Shown: positions 36,575 through 49,589 of the stretch, piece after piece
Layout: each line of letters begins with the position of its first letter
Position numbering within the stretch: position 1 is the first letter of the stretch
NCBI RefSeq assembly: GCF_901709675.1
Contig: NC_051094.1
Span: 6,477,001-6,541,000 of the forward strand
Source: Syngnathus acus
Taxonomy: Eukaryota > Chordata > Actinopteri > Syngnathiformes > Syngnathidae
Direction of reading: 5' to 3'
Length of the DNA: 64,000 nt
The notes under the pieces: generated by a model
The model's input: the letters and a program-made list of their open reading frames with translations, nothing else
Database searches by the model: none
What the model was told of the DNA's origin: nothing
Translations under genes and position numbers: made by a program

Positions 36575-38639
36575 TACCCCAAAAGCACCAGGAAGGGAAA
36601 TGCCTTAACAAACACCCAATTAAGTCAGTTGACTCATGAAGTGTTAGAAGAATCTTTATCGTTCACGAGTTTTCAAATATCATATGGCGCCCATTGTATG
36701 GCCCGGTATATTCATATACATGCAATTTACTTATTAGTGTTATATCGATTTTTAGCATATACTTGTAACATTAGCTATGTAGCAGTTCGGTGAGGGATTT
36801 CCTCCGAGCGATAGAGGACCCAAAATTGGTAGTGGAGAGTGGATTACTGTTCATCAAACAAGTTCAGTGCAGACAAGCAGGGTATTTTTTTAGCGTTGGC
36901 CCTGGCTTCCTCTCCAATGAGTCACCCAGCTAGCAACAATAGCTTCTTCTTTTTTTCCAGAGTATAAAAATGTACAGTACAATGTAGTTTGAATACAGCA
37001 ACACTTTGTACAGCATAAGAAGATTTCACACAACTAAAAAGTTGATTTTCCCCTTGTCAGGATTTGTAGACGTAGCAGTCGCAGGGCTCTGCTCCCTGTG
37101 TCTGGTTTTGTTCTTTTGTAATCCCCATTCGCACTTTCTCCTTCGCTAGATGTTGACATACTTGATTCTTGATTTGTTAAGGCAAGCGTAAATGACTGGA
37201 TTTGCATAAAGATGAATAAAACACTACAACTTCAAGCCCCGCCCCTGCACCCACCACCCATTCCTCTTCTTTACGTGTGAAATTGAGGTGACGCCAAATA
37301 TCTAAAACAGCAGGAACATGTTTTCCCTCTTATTTTTCATAAAGTGGTGACAGCTCTTGGCTGCAGCTTTCCCCTTGACTCGTTACTTCAATTACATTTT
37401 TTGACCATAATGAGCATGATGGGCGACACTGTAACATTAGGATTCAGTGTTAGCGGATAAAATGCTAATGAGGACACCAGCATGTCGGTCGGCCATTACA
37501 TCCAAAGGTCACTTAATGTACAAATAGCACTCAACAAAGTTTCTGTCGTACAATTTCAGCAGAAGATTGTATGACTCTACCAACCAATCATTATATTGTT
37601 ATGTGATAGACTAGCTAAGAATACGCCATAACAAGCAAAAAAACGAACGAAAATAAACGAGATGCTTTGCTAACTGCTAAGCTAATGCCAAATTTAGTTT
37701 AGCAAATTACCAGAATAAATCCTTCGGTAGTACAGTACACTAAACAGATGTCTCAATCGAGAGTGAATTAAAATGTTCTGTTCCGGTTCTGTTTGTGCCA
37801 CAAATGAAGACCTCCGAGGAAATTATACAAATTAGGCCACTGGTGCGTTACAACATTGAGCCGGTCCAACCATTTGCTGTTTATGTGGTCACTGGTCAGA
37901 GCTGCTCCAGCTGTCTTTTTTTTTTGTCTCTGCAGTCTTGCTTTATTTTTTCACCATCTACTAGTGCTCGAAGAAAAAAGCTTCAATGGCCCTGACGTTT
38001 GCAGTCTATTTTAATGATTTTTAGTCTCTTAATTGAAGTATTTTCTTTTGAAAATGAATCATGACAGTTGTACATATACAAACAACTGAACTTTTTAAAC
38101 CATGCCAGACCTTTTAAAGTACTCCCCCGTGACTATAGGCTTTTTCTTCTCAAAGTTAGTTAAACAATTCTGTAGCTAAAGTTAAACCCGACTTCACAGT
38201 GATTGAAATGCACAATGGGCTCCTAAACGTTCCTGGTTCCTTTTGTTGAATTGACAAAACAAAATATCTTGTCTCCTTCAATCTGCTTCACTTCTAAAAT
38301 GAAATGGAGAGGCACAATCAGTCTACACAAAAGATTTAAAAAAAAAAAAACTACTGTTCAATCAGTTTTGTTTTTTTTGTCCATACTCATGTATTACACT
38401 GACAAAATGGGAGGTATGGCATCAGACACGATAAGGAACTTGTCTTCCCAGCAATGAATGTTTCATTTTAGATCGAGTCCACAGGTAAATGCTGAATTAG
38501 TGTATTAGTTCCGTGTGGTAATGCAATAATGTCAGTGGTGTATAAAAGAAAATGGGCAGTCATTGACAGTCACGGTCAAATATGTTCCCCCTGTTAAAGA
38601 GGGTTTAATGTCTTTTCTGCAAAAAGAAAAAAAAAAGAA

Positions 38640-39120
38640 AAAAAGGATGGCTTGTACATTCATTAGGCGTGACAAGCCGAGACATGAATAATCTGGCCTT
38701 TGGCTTTGCCTCCTCATCTGTTTAAGGCCTTCTCCTTTCACCGCGACAGGGCTTTTAATGTCTCTGCCACAAATGAGCTGATCTCCCTGCACCACATTCC
38801 CATTTCTCTCTTGGGTAAATTATGCAGCTTGGTGAATTTTAATGCTGCCAATTAGCCCCACTGCAAATGTGAGTGTATGCCATCGATTCCCCTGGCTGAT
38901 TGAGGTGGATTCCATCAATGCTTCGCACTCCTCGGACCTCTGCAATATTCATCAAGGTGGAAGGAGGCGTCGGACGCTTTGAGAGACTGCGAGTGTAACG
39001 GGGGAAATGCCACATGGCAAGGTAGAAATGCGAGCGGGAGTTGTAATTAAGCTGTGTAAATATACATGGGCTTGTTGCATTTTTAATGGACAACTGACAC
39101 TGACCACGTAGGTCCATGGA
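38640..39120. promoter_or_regulatory. candidate conserved non-coding element downstream of fbxl17
   Basis: About 480 bp of repeat-free sequence with dense developmental-type motifs: ATGAATAATCTGG, TTTTAATGCTGCCAATTAGC, TTGTAATTAAGCTG and TTTTTAATGG. It is about 3 kb past the inferred fbxl17 end. It is the most element-like block in the downstream desert by eye; no alignment was possible. Confidence 0.3.
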
Positions 39121-42084
39121 TATCATGTTGGACCTGTAAGGATGTTAGAGTACAGTAAAATAAAAGATGTACATGTATTGTAGTCTTGAGCTAAGATCCC
39201 AAATACGAGTGGGTGCTCAATTGTGTATTCTGTCACTAATGGATTGTCCGAACGGATTGCAACGGATGGGAAATTGGAGACTGACAGTTTTTGGTTTGGA
39301 AAATTTAGTGAGCACAAATTTGATCAAATTGAAAGTTTAGTGCAATAGGCAACACAACATTACGGAGTTACAGAAGTCATGTTTTGTTTATTTGAACTTG
39401 ATCAATCCATGGCAATTGGATGCCCCCCCCAGTACATTTTGTCAAAATTGATGTGACATGATCCCTTCTTGTGACTGTCTCCAAATCCATTCATTGATCA
39501 TTTGGAAGCTTTAAATTTGAATTGTTGAATAGAGTGTATATGATCATAAAAGAAGTTATAAGGCATGAGAATTGATCATGGCGGTATAGAAGACGGTTTA
39601 AGACATTGGACCTTACGTTTCATCAGCAGTTCTCATGTTTCTTCCCATGTGTGATTCCACAGCAATACGTCTGTTTTCTCTCCATACCTTCCTGGCCGTC
39701 ATTGTTACGTTAACCGTCCCATCGGCCGACTGCGGCGGGCCCGATACGCCAAGACTTTCCCTTCATCCTCATCACTCCGCACTGACTCAACTTTCCTTTG
39801 GCAGCTCCACCGCTTCACCCTTGACCTCTCCCAACAGATTCTTCATCTCTCTTGGAAATTATGTCAATCACTTTTTGCGTAGGGGTGAGTCTCGCCTCAG
39901 TGCTCTGAGAGCCTCAATATTGCAACATATAAAGCAAAAATATTTCCTGTCCATCATCATAAACTGTTCTCACCCTCAGTTCCCAGAGGACCGTGAGGTA
40001 TTTTCGCTCCCTGGTACTCACCCTCTCGCATATTGCCTCTTGTTTTTTCTGCATCGGGCAAAGTGCAGCGTGGAATTGTGAAGATGTTAATGGGTTGACT
40101 TTGTAACTGACACTGCAAGAGCCAACCCAGAGAAGATATTCATGACTCTCAAGGAGCGTGTGCTGTTCCGGCCCTCGAGGGGACCCACAGAGTGCTCAGT
40201 TGGAGTTTGTTTGAATTACATCAGCTGCTTGCTTTTTGGGGAGAGGAAGTTTGGGAATGACTTTGCCTCCCAGTAACTGCATCTGGAAATTGGACTGGAA
40301 CGTGACAGACCGGGACCCGGTTTGCCTTCTGACCCGAGGCCCCCGATGAAAGCCGGGCTCCGATTCATCCTCCTGAAGATAAAAAATAAATGAGCTTTGT
40401 TAATCCACTCCATTTTTAACATCCTCCCAATAAGATCCGCCGACTGCAGAGAATGTTCGAATGTGTCCACGAGAATAATGAAGTCCCTGTGATTCCCCAC
40501 GTTGCCCCCTTTCTCGTTCATTGTCCGGCTCTTTCTGTCACCCTCAAGGGAGTTAATTGCAGCTTTTAGGGTGGAGTTCGGACTAGTTTCTTTGAGGCAA
40601 AGGTTAATGAGAAGGATATCCACACTTTTACATTTACATCCTGGCAAAAAAATGTAGAAAGAAATCCCGACATGGGACAGGAAGACAAAAGCTTTCTTTA
40701 GCAACAGCCTCATTTCCATGCGAGCTTCACCGTCGATATGCAGATGTGGCAGGAGGATGACATTTAAAAGTAGTTAATTGTGCAAATCTTTGCTTTAGAA
40801 CGGAAAGGTCGTGGATTGGGAGTATTTCATCATCCAACAAAGTCCCCCCCTCCCTCCCTCATAACACCCACCCCCTCCCATATCTGCAGGGGGGTGCTAA
40901 CCCATTTTCATCACTGACCGCCATCGCTTTTCAAAGCACTTCATGAATATTAATATGCACAAACTGTTTGGGAAAGGAAAATGAATCTTCGGCCCAACAG
41001 GAGATGACTTAAGAATTCCCACACTCCCCTACGCCATTGTTTGCAAATTCCTTACTGCGTCCGTATCAAATAAAGAATGTCTTGGGATGCCTCCTCCCAA
41101 TCTGTAAACATCTAGTCCATCACATTTGCCTGGAATTACTAAGCGTCTACAGTTTTGCACTGTAAACTGACTCAAGGAAATTGGATGAATGCTGGAGATG
41201 AATTGCATGTTGTCTTTTGTCGATATTTTTGGTCCTACCTCCCAACAGGAAACTCCCGCAAGAGCACATTGAGGATTCAGCAGGTGCACAGATTGGAAAT
41301 TTTACACCTGCCTTCTCCTGAATAGCCCTAATGGCTCCGTAATTGCACCATTTCATCACTTCCCCTCTGGCTTGATGACATTAAAGAGAACTTGTTTTGG
41401 GAACAGAATACATCCGAGCAGGGATGTGAGCAGTGCAAAATTCGGGTATGATCCTATTTTCATTTAATTTGTTTTGTCTTTCAGCTCCCCAACCCAAGAA
41501 GAATCTTTCGTTTTTTGATAGAGCTACCATAATACTACTCCATTTGTTATCGACTTACATCTTTGAGTGTTTTTTCAAAGAACACATTTTTCTTTGCGTT
41601 GGATAAAAAGACAAGGTGTCCCAAAACGTGATGATAGAATGTTAAAAATTAATACGTTTTGTTTCCACTCTTTCCCAAATCGTTTTCCTCTATCAAATTC
41701 AATAAAAAAAAAACATTTCAGTAACTCATTTGTTTGTATCAGGTGTAATTCCACCCTTCCACTTTAGTGTAAATTTGAAAGCACAAGTAAAGAATTTGAG
41801 CACAGCCTAGTTTAGATTTTTGTAAGTCATCTGCTGCAATCCTGCTTTTTATGCCCACAGAAAGTAACGGCAGTACGTTTTATAATGTACATCTTTGGGC
41901 ATGATTCGTAACTCCCGTGACGGAAGGGTGAATCCTCCAATCAAATCAGTAAGACCTGGTTTTATTAAATGTAATTCAACCAAAAGACACATGTGCCTGT
42001 TAAGGGAATGGCTTGCTGAGTGACGTAAAGGTGGTTGCATCTACTCCATGCTCTGTGCAAGTGTTTTAACGTTGATTGTGAGTG

Positions 42085-42200
42085 ACTGTCATCCCATCCA
42101 GGATGTAGTCGCCCTTTTGCCTCAAGTCAGCTGGCATCTGCTCCGGCTCCCCTGCGACCCCGAACGGGACAGGCGGTAAAGAAACTGAATGGATGGATGT
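42085..42200 (+). repeat. 3' part of a common fish interspersed repeat with ATGG tail
   Basis: The stretch contains CATCCAGGATG, then TCAGCTGGCATCTGCTCCGG, then CCCCTGCGACCCCGAACGGG, then GGCGGTAAAGAAACTGAATG and a GGATGGATG tail. This order matches a short retroposon-like repeat widespread in fish (consensus idea: AGCTGGGATAGGCTCCAGC, then CCCGCGACCC, then AAGCGG, then ATGGATGG). It has no coding capacity. The family name cannot be given from sequence alone. Confidence 0.65.
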
Positions 42201-45200
42201 TTTTCACTGCACACAGACGTTAACAATCCCAATCCCGTTCCCTCAAGGACACGGTGTCTGCCCCGTATGTTGTCTGGAAAAACATGACGCACATTTCTTC
42301 AACATGATTTCACTGACGTCTCTTTGTCTGCTCCATGGATCTTACATCCTCCGTGTGGTTTTCATCAATTAAAACAATCCTTGCCTGTTCAGGAGCTACA
42401 GATGGTCAGGTCGAGACCCGAGTGGCGTCGGGGTCTCCCGGCCAACTGCTCTGACATGTCAGACATGCCGGTATGCCTCGTCACTCCCCACTTCTCCGGC
42501 GTAACAAAGGTCGGGCCAACTCCCCTCTGGAGCGACGGGCCCAAGTGGCTCGCCGGGACGTGAGGCGTGACGGGGCTCCAGCCTCAAGGCCAAGCGTGCG
42601 CCTCCCACCCACCCCAGTGGACCTTCTTTCAAAGACTGCCCAGCCTCCCCCTTTCCTTCCTTTCTCCGGTCCCAGTGTCCGTTTAATTCCACTTCAATTC
42701 CATCTCTCGCCACTCAAAGCATCCAATCGACCCGGCTCGCTGCTCGCACAACAATCACGCACACATTCCACTTTTCATTTGCCTCCCAGAATTCCCTGCT
42801 CCTTTTCCATCACCAAAAGCTCACAACTCACCACCTCTCTGAACGCCCCCAAGACACCCACCTCGCTTTTTTTTTCCAGGGGTGTGTATTTCACGGCCTG
42901 TTGGCTGGACAGGCTCGGGGTGATTTCCCAAGGTGGGGGCTGAAGGTTAGGAAGAAGCCACGGCTGTCTGCTGATGATACAACCGTGAGTTGGACATTTG
43001 TGTGAAATTTCGCTATGAAAATCAGAGTGACAACAACTCAAAAATCCGACGGAAAAAAACAGAGGTGTGGAATTAACAAGCTGTACAATTCTCGGCTCTT
43101 TCCTCTGACCTGTGCAATAATGAGGCTCATTGCTATGCGCCTTTTTGGCTTATGTTGGAAACATTATGAGACCAAGGTGGCTAATATGCAGAAATCCAGA
43201 CGAAAATGTCAGCGATCCAACTGCACGTCATGTGAAACTTGCGGCTTCCCTCTTTGTGCAACCTTGTGAGAACGGGATTTTTCCAAGGTTTCACGGACTT
43301 AATGATCACCGTTCACAAGGACCTCGTCAGAAGAAAGAAAATTGTTTGCATTTTGAGGAAAAGAAAATTTGTTCAAAATTTGCGTTTTTATGGTTCATCA
43401 TGTGACTTACGGTTACAATTAAAATAATTCATACCCTCAAATATTAGGATAAGATTTAGTCACGGAAAAGAATATGAGTGATTGATTGATGATTCACTTT
43501 TGAAATATTCATGACAAATTGTTAGTCTGATAGCATAATTACCAATATAAATAAAAAAATATGAAGGAAGATGTTTGTTGAAGAAATCTTTCCCTGTGTA
43601 AAGTTCATGAAAATGTCATTTAATTTGTTTTTTAATTTAGATAATTGACTGTGGACAAAGATTTGTTTTTCTGAGAACTAGATTAGATTTGTATTTCTGA
43701 GAATTTTCAAAAAAGATTGTTGACAATGACAATTATGCTGTTAGGCTAATGGAACAATTTCATTTCCCTACATTCTCCATTTGGAAAATAATTAATGTCC
43801 CGTATCTTGCCAGACAATTTTAAATAAATCTTTTTGACCATGTTCAAGGCTTTTAGCATGCGTCCTCTATAGCAACCGTGTGCTTTGAAAAAAAATAATT
43901 TACCTTTATTTTGGCTGTCTGCTTTGGCCGAATAACACGTGTGACTGCTTTTCAGAGAGGCCCCTTTTCACCCACATTTAGTTCCACGCGTTCACGCCTC
44001 CGGGAGCCAAGGTTCCCCGGCTGCTGTTCACAGAGCATTCCTATACTTGGCCGGCCGGGTGTTAATTGCCTCACTCAGGGTCACTTCCACCAAAGCTACA
44101 TGGGAATGTGCTGGTGCTTTTCTTTTCTCTCTGCCCTCGTGTCCCCAGCCGAGGGAGTTGAAGGAACAGCCTTCCAGTCAAAAGCCCCATTTTCCCAGAG
44201 CGACGTGGTGCAGAAATAGCCAGAAAAAATATATATCTTTTGTGACAGCTAAGCTTATGTTCTTTCTCAACGTTGCCTCTGTCTGCTTGATAGGAAAGTC
44301 GTTACGTTGGTGTATTGTTCTTTGTTTGTACTGTAGGTGCATGGCCTGTTGACTGTAGCGCTGATCTACGTGACATCCAACTTATTTTTGCTCCCGTCTA
44401 ATGGTGTCCATTTATAGCTGGAAAGAACTCGATCAAAGGAAGGCTGCACTCTTTTTCTCCATGGCCAATAATATGCTGGCACTGTGTTTAGTGGCAACGT
44501 GACTAGCGTCGAGAAGACAACTGGATGTACCGCAATTATAAAAAGCATTTAAAAGAAAAAAAACTAGAGAAGGGAGTTAATTTAGTGTTGAAAAATTGAC
44601 AGCTTATCTCCTCACAGTTATTCTTTGGATTTTTAAAGATCCTGTTGTTTGTAGCTCAATAACAGACAACAATAGGAAAGGGAATCTTGAGGGGATTTTT
44701 TTCCGTTTTGAGTCCATTGCTATCGTCACTTTATTACTTCCCTTTGGTTCTTACATTATAGTGATTTTAATCATTTATTAAAATGAAAACAGTTGTCACT
44801 GTCCTATCTTTAATGAATAACTATTTCTTCTGAAAGATGTCTGATACAAAAAAGCTGAGGTTGTAAATTTTAGGAACCGGTATGTACGCATAATTATATC
44901 CAGCGTGGTGAAAGAAGTTTGCAGATTAGAGATTTTTTTGTCCATGTACAAAATACTGGTCAGCATTTTTTGGGGATCACATTCGTATTTATTTGTACTT
45001 TCAATCTCAAATGTAACCTTGTATGTGAGCATATTTTTTTTTCCTTGTAGGGAAAATGTCCGATTAAAGTCATCTGAGTTGGAACCCAATTGGGGAGGAT
45101 TTGGGTTCTACCATCATGAGCAAACCAGCATTGATTACAAAATCGAATGGCTTTAATTTCTATTGATGTGAATTATAAGGATATTAAACTCCTGAGTGGG

Positions 45201-48200
45201 TCTTTGATATTGAATCATTACGGTTGAATGAGCTCTCCGCAATACAGCTCGAAATGGATGTGTGCAGGAATATTGGAAATTACCTTTTGGACCACAAATA
45301 AGTGGAATAGGAACTGAGGAGCAAGCTACGTTCCACTGTTTGAAGATAAGATCTATACAAAATCTGTAGTCATTAAACTATCATTAACTGACAGGCCTGA
45401 TGGTTTTGCTTGGCAGGTGCTGTTCTTGTGGAATGTTTACGGTAACTTCCCGAGATGGACAGTCACAGGATGTTTCCATGAACGAAGATGAATTCATCCC
45501 ATCTGGTTGTCATTCACCAGCTCATTATTTCAGCTTTACGGAACGTTCCGGGTCTCTTATCTCACCGGCTTGTCCTCGTTGTTTCCAGGATGGCTGCTTG
45601 GCATTTCATCTCTCCTTTAACCAATTAATCAACAGCTAAGGCAGGTCAGAAGAGAGGTCGCTGTGTGAGGTTGACCAAGTTTGCTGGTTGGGAAGCCGCG
45701 GTTGGTGGTGAGTGGGAAGTGGATTGCACTTGAGTTCAGGCAAAAGGTGAGCAACATGGAAACAAACATTAGTAATCCGAGCCTTGTTTTCGGGTTGCTG
45801 ACTGAGGTTACAAAAAAATGATCATCAAAGGACTCACTTTTAAATTATTTCTATTAATTTTATTTTTTTCTGGACCCTTCATAGTTTATATTTTCCGTAT
45901 TTCGAATTTCCATCTTTTTTTTTTAACCATTATCGTCAACCACTTATCAAAATACATTACAGTTAATGTAACAAACTCAGTCAGCAATTATAGAACAAAA
46001 ATACCTTTGCAAGACCAAAAATGTGACACAAGGATTATAAACTCCTACCCGAACAATTCGTCTTGATTTAACCTATAATCTAGTGAAGATTTATCACTTT
46101 TGAAAGACAATAGGTTATTTTCCAGGTCACATTTCCTGAAAATCAAGCCAACTTAGACTCCGATAATTAATCAAAGTGTGTCTTGTGCAAAGGCCGCGAG
46201 AAGGCTGTTGCGCACACAGCTTTGTGCAGGACTCCATTCATCAGTCCAATGGCATCGATAGACCTGTGGCTGTTGGTTAATCCAGATACTTAACTGTCCA
46301 CACAAGCGCACCTCTCTTCTGATCACCACCCCAACTCGCTAAGACCTGATAGACTGAAAAGAATAATCAGGCTGTATTAAAGCTAGAGTGGTTGCTGGCA
46401 ATGAGCGTGGGTGAAAACAATGCAGCATTTGTACAGCCAAGTGATTTTTTTTTCCAATTTTTTTTTTTTTTTTGCAAGCAGCTTCCTCGTGATCTGCCAG
46501 TATTCTGTATTCTTGCTTCGTTTCTTTCAGATTGACTCCCCTGTGGACACACGCTCGCTCTGATCCAGGATCGGCCAGGTTCAGCAGGGGGATTGTGCAA
46601 AGTAGAGGAAAAAATCCTCTCGTACAAGTTGTGCATCTTGTGGATCTTTGATTTGTTTTGTTTAATAGTTTAGAATCATACAGAAGAAAAGTTTCTCAAC
46701 CTTTAAGACTCTCATACTTTTAAAAATATGATTTATCTTTGTGGCTATTTTTCAAAGCAGGAAATAAGATGCCTGGTTCACTAAAATCCCGCCCCTGCAC
46801 TTGTTCGTCAGTAGACTCGAGGTGCATTCAGTGACCACTCACAAAGAAGAAAATCCAAAACGAAATCGAAATTTCAATCATTTCCCGGCAATGACTAGTA
46901 TGTGAAACATTTTGTGATTTATTTTCTGCAGCAAAATTAACTCAAGTTGCGGGAACAGTTGCCCCGAGAAAGTGGGCATGTGTATATTCTGCAGGGGCGG
47001 TACGGGGGTGTGTCTTCACTTTGTGACATCACACAGTGAGGACACCGTTGTTTTCTCGGATTAAGCTGCTGCCAAGAGAGACAGAATGAGGTGGAAAGTG
47101 AGATGAGCGAATAGTGGAAAACACAACTTTGGGCGGTTTTCCGGAAGCAGTTTAACACTTGGCTCTTTTAAATTCTACTACACTACATTTTTATTTTGCC
47201 CTTTGCTGAATGGTCAGGTGATTTGCACTTTAATGACCAAATATAGTTCCTCCTTCCTGGAAAGCAAGCTTAGCTAAAACATTTGTCTATTTCTTTTTTT
47301 ACAAATTTGAGGGTGACCTTTTCTGGCCAGACTGTTGAGGTTGCGGCCACGGCTCGTACTTCTTTGGACTCCGGCGCTCTCTCGGCCCTTCCTTCCTACC
47401 GCAAACTGGCTCTCACCTCTGGCCGTCTAACCCGAAACCTCACCGCCTCCCCATTTTTTTTTTTTGCTTCCTTTTTTTTTCCCTCCACGCAATGATCCGC
47501 CTGACCTCCTCCGACAAGCTGGCGGGATAACAAATCTCTCTCCATGATGACAGGAGTGACTTTTTCTCTCTTTGCAAGAGTCCGAGTGATGAAAGGAGAA
47601 ATGTATCGACTTTGACGGCGTGCAACAGAAAACATCAGTGCGGTTGTGCTCAAAGGCGATAGACGGAAAAGGCAGATCAATAATTTTCATATTCGGCCAC
47701 GGTGGACCGCCATCGACCGGATTCTGACTCACATTCCAAAAAGGTGCTATTTTAATCAAGGAGACAAGGTAGAGCTTGCTACCCACTACTGTTACTCTTT
47801 TCCCTGTCTGCCGGCGCCTGATGGATGAGGAAATTGGTTCCATCCACTGAATAATGCCAAGAAAAGAAGTCGTCACAAGCAAAATGACACAAAGACATCT
47901 ACCGAAGTGGATGTTTCACTTTCGGATAGAATTAGCCAGGTTTAAATTGACGCTTCTCCTTCGAAAGCCCCGGCGAGTTTCATCACTCAAAAGAGACAAA
48001 CTCATCGACTCTTTTTGACACTCGGTGCCGAACACTCGGAGATGCCCTTCACGAGGGAACGCGGCGGGAAGCCCGTGCGGGGATGAGCACAATTGCATCC
48101 ATTCCACTTGATGTGATTTCACGTCGCACTCGGCCGCACGCTGGTTCGGACCCCCGGTGTCAACCTGATACCGCCGCTGGTTCTTCAATGATGTTCTTTG

Positions 48201-49524
48201 GCCGTAAAGGACGCGCCATTATTAGTAGCGCCGATAAAAGCTCATGATCATCAAGATCATTACCATCATGTCCATCGTCATCATTGCCAAGTGCGTGCCA
48301 GGGGATATCATCGCAATGATGAAGTGGACAGTTTGGACTCGGGCAGATATTTTTTGGGGAATTCAGTGCAAGAAAATATACATAACAAATTTGTTTCATT
48401 CTTATTTGAACAATTTCACAGTTGTGTTTGAAGGAGAAGGGCTCCTCCCAACATATTACTCAGAAGATTCATGGATCATCCCGGTTATCAATCAGATTTT
48501 CTTATGCACTTTTTAACAAAGTCCCAGTGAAACCGATGATTCAGTGGAAATAACTTGCGTGTTTCTTGTGCCGTGTTTCGACCTGCAAATTTGTCACCCC
48601 GGCAGAATGTGGTTACGTGATGCGGGCATGCTGGTGTGGAGATAAAACACAGCGTGTTCCACAATAATCACTTCAAAGTGACCTCTCCTGCGAGGCAGCA
48701 GCCGTGTTGTGGTGTTAAAGCTGCATATTGATGAATTCAAACATGTCCTTATTTAAGAAAAACGTTCTTGTTTTGGAAATGGCCCCTTTTATTTGCACGC
48801 CGAGAGTCGTATGGGGAAATCAATGTGGTTCTCCAGTGTGTCAAATGTAAATGTAGCAATGTGGGTTGCTTTCACTTCACTAAGAGTGAGGATGCTTTTG
48901 TGATGAGGTAACAACGTTTTATTAACAGCACCTGGAAAACTTACAAATAATTGAGGTATACTGGATTTGTCATAAATCCATGTTTTGGCCAAGCGCTGAC
49001 CTGACGACCTGACACAATTTAAAAAAGATGAAATTCTAGACTTATCTCAGAACTGAAAGTAAAATTGCATTTACTTTATAACCAATATAAGTAAACAGAA
49101 TATTACAGCTGGGGTTTCTTCTTCAATTTCCTACTGAGACAGTATTGAATGGCTCCAATACCGAAAAATTGATTAATATTAATTAAAAAATATCTCTGGA
49201 TGGGTAGACGTCAGCTGCCCGCAACCGGAAAGATTGTAGGGGATATAAAATGGGTGGCTGGATGGAAAGCCAGTGTAACCTCGCACAGGTCGTGCGTCAT
49301 TGGAGTTACGTATGAACTTCCAGTTCCCTGGTGTGGTGTAGCAAGTCCATTGGAATCCTGCCGCAGGCTGGAGACGGCCGCTGTGAGCAGTATGAATAGC
49401 GCACTGATGAAAAAAATTGAGATTATTTCATAGCCCACTGTTCTTTTCTGACTTGGCGCTTGAGAAGCAAATGTATTTCTTTCAGTCACTTTAATATTTT
49501 CATCCAGTTTATTCAAACAAACTC

Positions 49525-49589
49525 GATGGATGGATGGATGGATGGATGGATGGACGGACGGACGGACGGACGGACGGACGGACGGATGG
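49525..49589 (+). repeat. compound tetranucleotide microsatellite (GATG)n-(GACG)n
   Basis: About seven GATG units (49525 to about 49551) switch to about nine GACG units (about 49552-49587) and end in a GATG. A single T-to-C change has been amplified through one half of the array. Confidence 0.95.

Larger units (their letters stand above)
36575..49524. other. intergenic region downstream of fbxl17, first half
   Basis: No exon with plausible splice sites and no recognisable protein. It holds an alternative AATAAA (37215), a candidate conserved block (38640-39120), mixed-composition blocks near 40240-40740 and 40900-41360, one fish repeat copy (42085-42200), a GC-richer pyrimidine-heavy stretch (42400-42900) and a similar one at 47330-47550 with poly-T runs, and a CATCAT-rich stretch at about 48240-48300. 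The rest is AT-rich with nothing identifiable. Confidence 0.7.

Noticed and set aside
39635-40081. 148-codon plus-strand frame with a hydrophobic N-terminal stretch, checked as a possible ephrin first exon
   Set aside because: The stretch looks like a signal peptide, but the following sequence has no ephrin motif and no donor site in an expected position.
40216-40719. Longest open frame in the window (167 codons, minus strand)
   Set aside because: No recognised domain, no upstream gene structure, and low-complexity composition; a frame of this length is expected by chance in 64 kb. The DNA may instead be non-coding conserved sequence.
42473-42943. 156-codon plus-strand frame, arginine- and proline-rich
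   Set aside because: It comes from a GC- and pyrimidine-rich stretch that lowers stop frequency; no domain, and the start is unsupported.
47427-47882. 151-codon minus-strand frame
   Set aside because: Its end is a lysine-rich translation of the poly-T/TTTTCC tract at 47455-47482; no domain.
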